Assembly (NCBI GenBank): GCA_025057375.1
Contig: JANWWO010000002.1
Coordinates: 78,953 to 142,952, forward strand
From: Candidatus Absconditabacterales bacterium
Lineage (GTDB): Bacteria > Patescibacteriota > Gracilibacteria > Absconditabacterales > Absconditicoccaceae
Direction of reading: 5' to 3'
DNA length: 64,000 bases
This document shows positions 62,120 to 64,000 of the stretch, one piece after another (within the stretch, counting starts at the first letter, position 1; the number at the start of each line of letters is the position of its first letter). A model generated the notes under the pieces. That model was not told the DNA's origin. It worked only from the letters and a program-made list of their open reading frames with translations, and made no database searches. A program made the position numbers and the translations under genes.

Positions 62120-63631
62120 ATGCCAAAGGAACAAAACGGTAACTTTGAAGCGCAGCTTTTTAAGGCTGCGGACAAACTTCGCAAAAATATTGATGCAGCA
62201 GAATACAAACATGTTGTGTTGTGACTCATTTTTCTTAAGTATATTTCTGAAAGTTTCGAAGAACTCTATCACAAACTTGCTCAGGATGAATTTTCTGATC
62301 CAGAAGATAGAGATGAATATATTGCAAAAAATATTTTTTTTGTTCCAGAACAAGCAAGGTGGAGCTCTATACAAGCCAAAGCAAGACTCCCAACTATCGG
62401 ACAAGAACTTGATACTGCAATGGAAGCCATAGAAAAAGAAAATCCAGAACTTCGTGGTGTGCTACCAAAAGTATTTGGAAAGCCAAATCTGGACAAAACG
62501 TCACTGGGTCAGTTGATAGATCTAATTTCAAATACAGAACTCAAAGCTACAAGTGAAAACTCAAAAGATTTGTTTGGTCGTGTGTATGAATATTTTCTTG
62601 GCGAATTTGCCAACGCCGAAGGCAAAAAAGGCGGACAATTCTATACGCCAAAATCTATCGTAAAGCTGATGGTCGAGATGATCGAGCCGTACAAAGGTCG
62701 TGTCTATGATCCTGCGTGTGGGTCTGGTGGTATGTTTGTGATGAGTGAAAAGTTTGTACAAGAACATCAAGGAAATATCGCAGATATTACAATTTACGGG
62801 CAAGAATCCAATCAAACCACGTGGAAATTATGCAAAATGAATCTTGCAATTCGTCATATCAACTCGAAATTTGTGGCGTGGAATACCGAAGGAAGTTTTC
62901 TCAAAGATGCTCATCCTGATCTCAAAGCTGATTATATTCTTGCCAATCCTCCGTTTAATCAATCCGACTGGGGACAAGACATGTTGCAAGATGATGCAAG
63001 ATGGACATACGGACTACCACCTGCTGGAAATGCTAACTTTGCTTGGATGCAACATATGCTTTATCACCTCGCACCGCACGGAGTAATGGCAACAGTTTTG
63101 GCAAATGGATCTCTCTCTTCCAATACGTCTGGAGAAGGAGAAATTCGCAAACATTTGATCCAAAATGATGTGGTAGAATGTATCGTCGCACTCCCAAAGC
63201 AACTTTTTTATAATACGGGTATTCCTGCGTGTATTTGGTTTCTCCGTCGTGAAAAACAAACGAGAAAAAACGAGATTCTGTTTATCGATGCTTCGGAAAT
63301 GGGATTTCTCAAAGATCGTGTGCATAGAGAATTTAGCGATGAAGATATAAAAAAAATCTCCGAAACCTATCACAACTGGAGAAAACACCCTGACCAATAT
63401 CAAGATATCAAAGGTTTTTGTACATCTGCAAAAAGAGAGGACGTCGAAAAACATGGTTTTGTATTGACTCCTGGTCGTTATGTGGGGATCAAAGAAGTGG
63501 AAGATGATGGTATTCCTTTTGAAGAAAAGATGGAGAAACTGACACATACTTTGAAAGAGCAATTTGCCAAAGAAGAAGTGATGAATGCAGAGATCAAAAA
63601 ACAACTGGCAAAAATCGGTTTTAGTATGTAA
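62120..63631 (+). CDS. hsdM: Type I restriction-modification system methyltransferase subunit
   Basis: HsdM methylates adenine in the target site with HsdS as specificity subunit. The 503-residue protein has the N-terminal helical domain ([40 protein letters not shown]). The SAM-binding and catalytic motifs are [35 protein letters not shown] and [16 protein letters not shown] (NPPF, the N6-adenine type). A typical C-terminus ends [13 protein letters not shown]. Only one Gly, in VVLGLIF, is TGA; all others are GGN, unlike every other long gene here. That suggests recent transfer from a standard-code donor. hsdS follows by 12 bases. Confidence 0.96.
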
Positions 63632-63643
63632 AAAACAAAAAAT

Positions 63644-64000
63644 ATGACTGACACGACGTCACATACAGCACGTTCTTCACGTTTCCCTCCACATGGTCGG
63701 GTGGAGACGACTTTGGGGGAGGTTGTGGAAATTTCAAGTGGCAAATCTCGTCCAAAAGATAAAGGTATTTATCCTGTTTATGGAGGAAATGGAATTTTGG
63801 ATTATGCTGATAATTTTAATTTTGAAAAAGAAACAATAATTATTGGTCGTGTTGGTGCTTATTGTGGTTGTGTATATTTTGAAAAAGAAAAGTTTTGGCT
63901 TTCTGATAATGCGCTTGGGATAAAATCAAATAAAAAATCTGATATAAAATTTTTGTATTATTTTCTGATAAATCAAAATCTCAATAAAAAAGCAATTGGT
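63644..64000 (+). CDS. hsdS: Type I restriction-modification specificity subunit (partial)
   Basis: HsdS recognises the DNA target for the restriction-modification complex. The first 119 residues are present before the window ends. They contain VETTLGEVVEISSGKSRPKD, GIYPVYGGNGILDYADNF and KETIIIGRVGAYCGCVYFEK, the usual target-recognition-domain start (G..PVYGGNG, IGR.GA.CG). It follows hsdM closely and, like it, has no TGA-Gly codons in this stretch. hsdR is expected further downstream. Confidence 0.9.
   Translation, partial: MTDTTSHTARSSRFPPHGRVETTLGEVVEISSGKSRPKDKGIYPVYGGNGILDYADNFNFEKETIIIGRVGAYCGCVYFEKEKFWLSDNALGIKSNKKSDIKFLYYFLINQNLNKKAIG

Overview
This window comes from a bacterium that reads UGA as glycine (translation table 25). 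That points to the Candidate Phyla Radiation, either Gracilibacteria (BD1-5/GN02) or Absconditabacteria (SR1). Conserved genes (ftsZ, rpoB, rpoC, dnaK, gatB, obg, rpsA, tsf) are broken by TGA under the standard code but become full length when TGA is Gly, and the TGAs fall on invariant glycines such as the FtsZ GGGTGTG loop. TAA and TAG remain the stops. DNA is AT-rich, Shine-Dalgarno sequences are essentially absent, and most starts are preceded by a TTTTATTT-like tract. All gene coordinates below were re-derived with TGA as Gly, so many genes span several standard-code ORFs.

Layout. 0-3.2 kb: a decayed ORF, then a minus-strand SPFH / secreted protein / nitroreductase group. 3.3-5.4 kb: eroded secreted-protein genes. 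5.5-10.7 kb: two large overlapping secreted beta-helix genes, one ending in SLH-like domains. 11-12.8 kb: ECF sigma factor and a membrane protein that is probably its anti-sigma. 13-15.9 kb: a fibronectin-III-like anchored protein, an unknown gene and a broken K+ channel gene. 15.9-18.7 kb: SpoU methyltransferase, Asp/Glu racemase-like protein and polyprenyl sugar transferase. 19-20.9 kb: rpsA, rpsO, tRNA-Arg. 21-25.2 kb: a TMEM43-family protein, an unknown protein and a nucleotidyltransferase-fold protein, with a local tandem duplication across the divergent promoter of the last two. 25.3-28.4 kb: ftsA, two small unknown genes, ftsZ. 28.5-31.5 kb: a Pro/Gln-repeat protein and dnaK. 31.9-38.2 kb: a pseudogene graveyard holding one intact Nudix-like gene beside its decayed tandem paralogue. 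38.7-40.2 kb: obg.

40.6-52.4 kb is a large plus-strand information-processing block: rplJ, rplL, rpsB, a Tic20/DUF4870-like membrane gene, tsf, rpsF, rpsR, rpmH, rpoB, rpoC. 52.5-60.8 kb is on the minus strand: gatB, a family 2 glycosyltransferase, a membrane permease-like protein, Mn-dependent pyrophosphatase, a photolyase-type FAD-domain protein, a broken P-loop gene and an FeS photolyase/cryptochrome. 62.1 kb to the end is the start of a type I restriction-modification locus (hsdM, partial hsdS) that almost never uses TGA for Gly, which suggests recent import.

The core is a compact transcription, translation and division set. Around it lie envelope genes (S-layer, exopolysaccharide, beta-helix), light-dependent DNA repair genes and many freshly inactivated genes.
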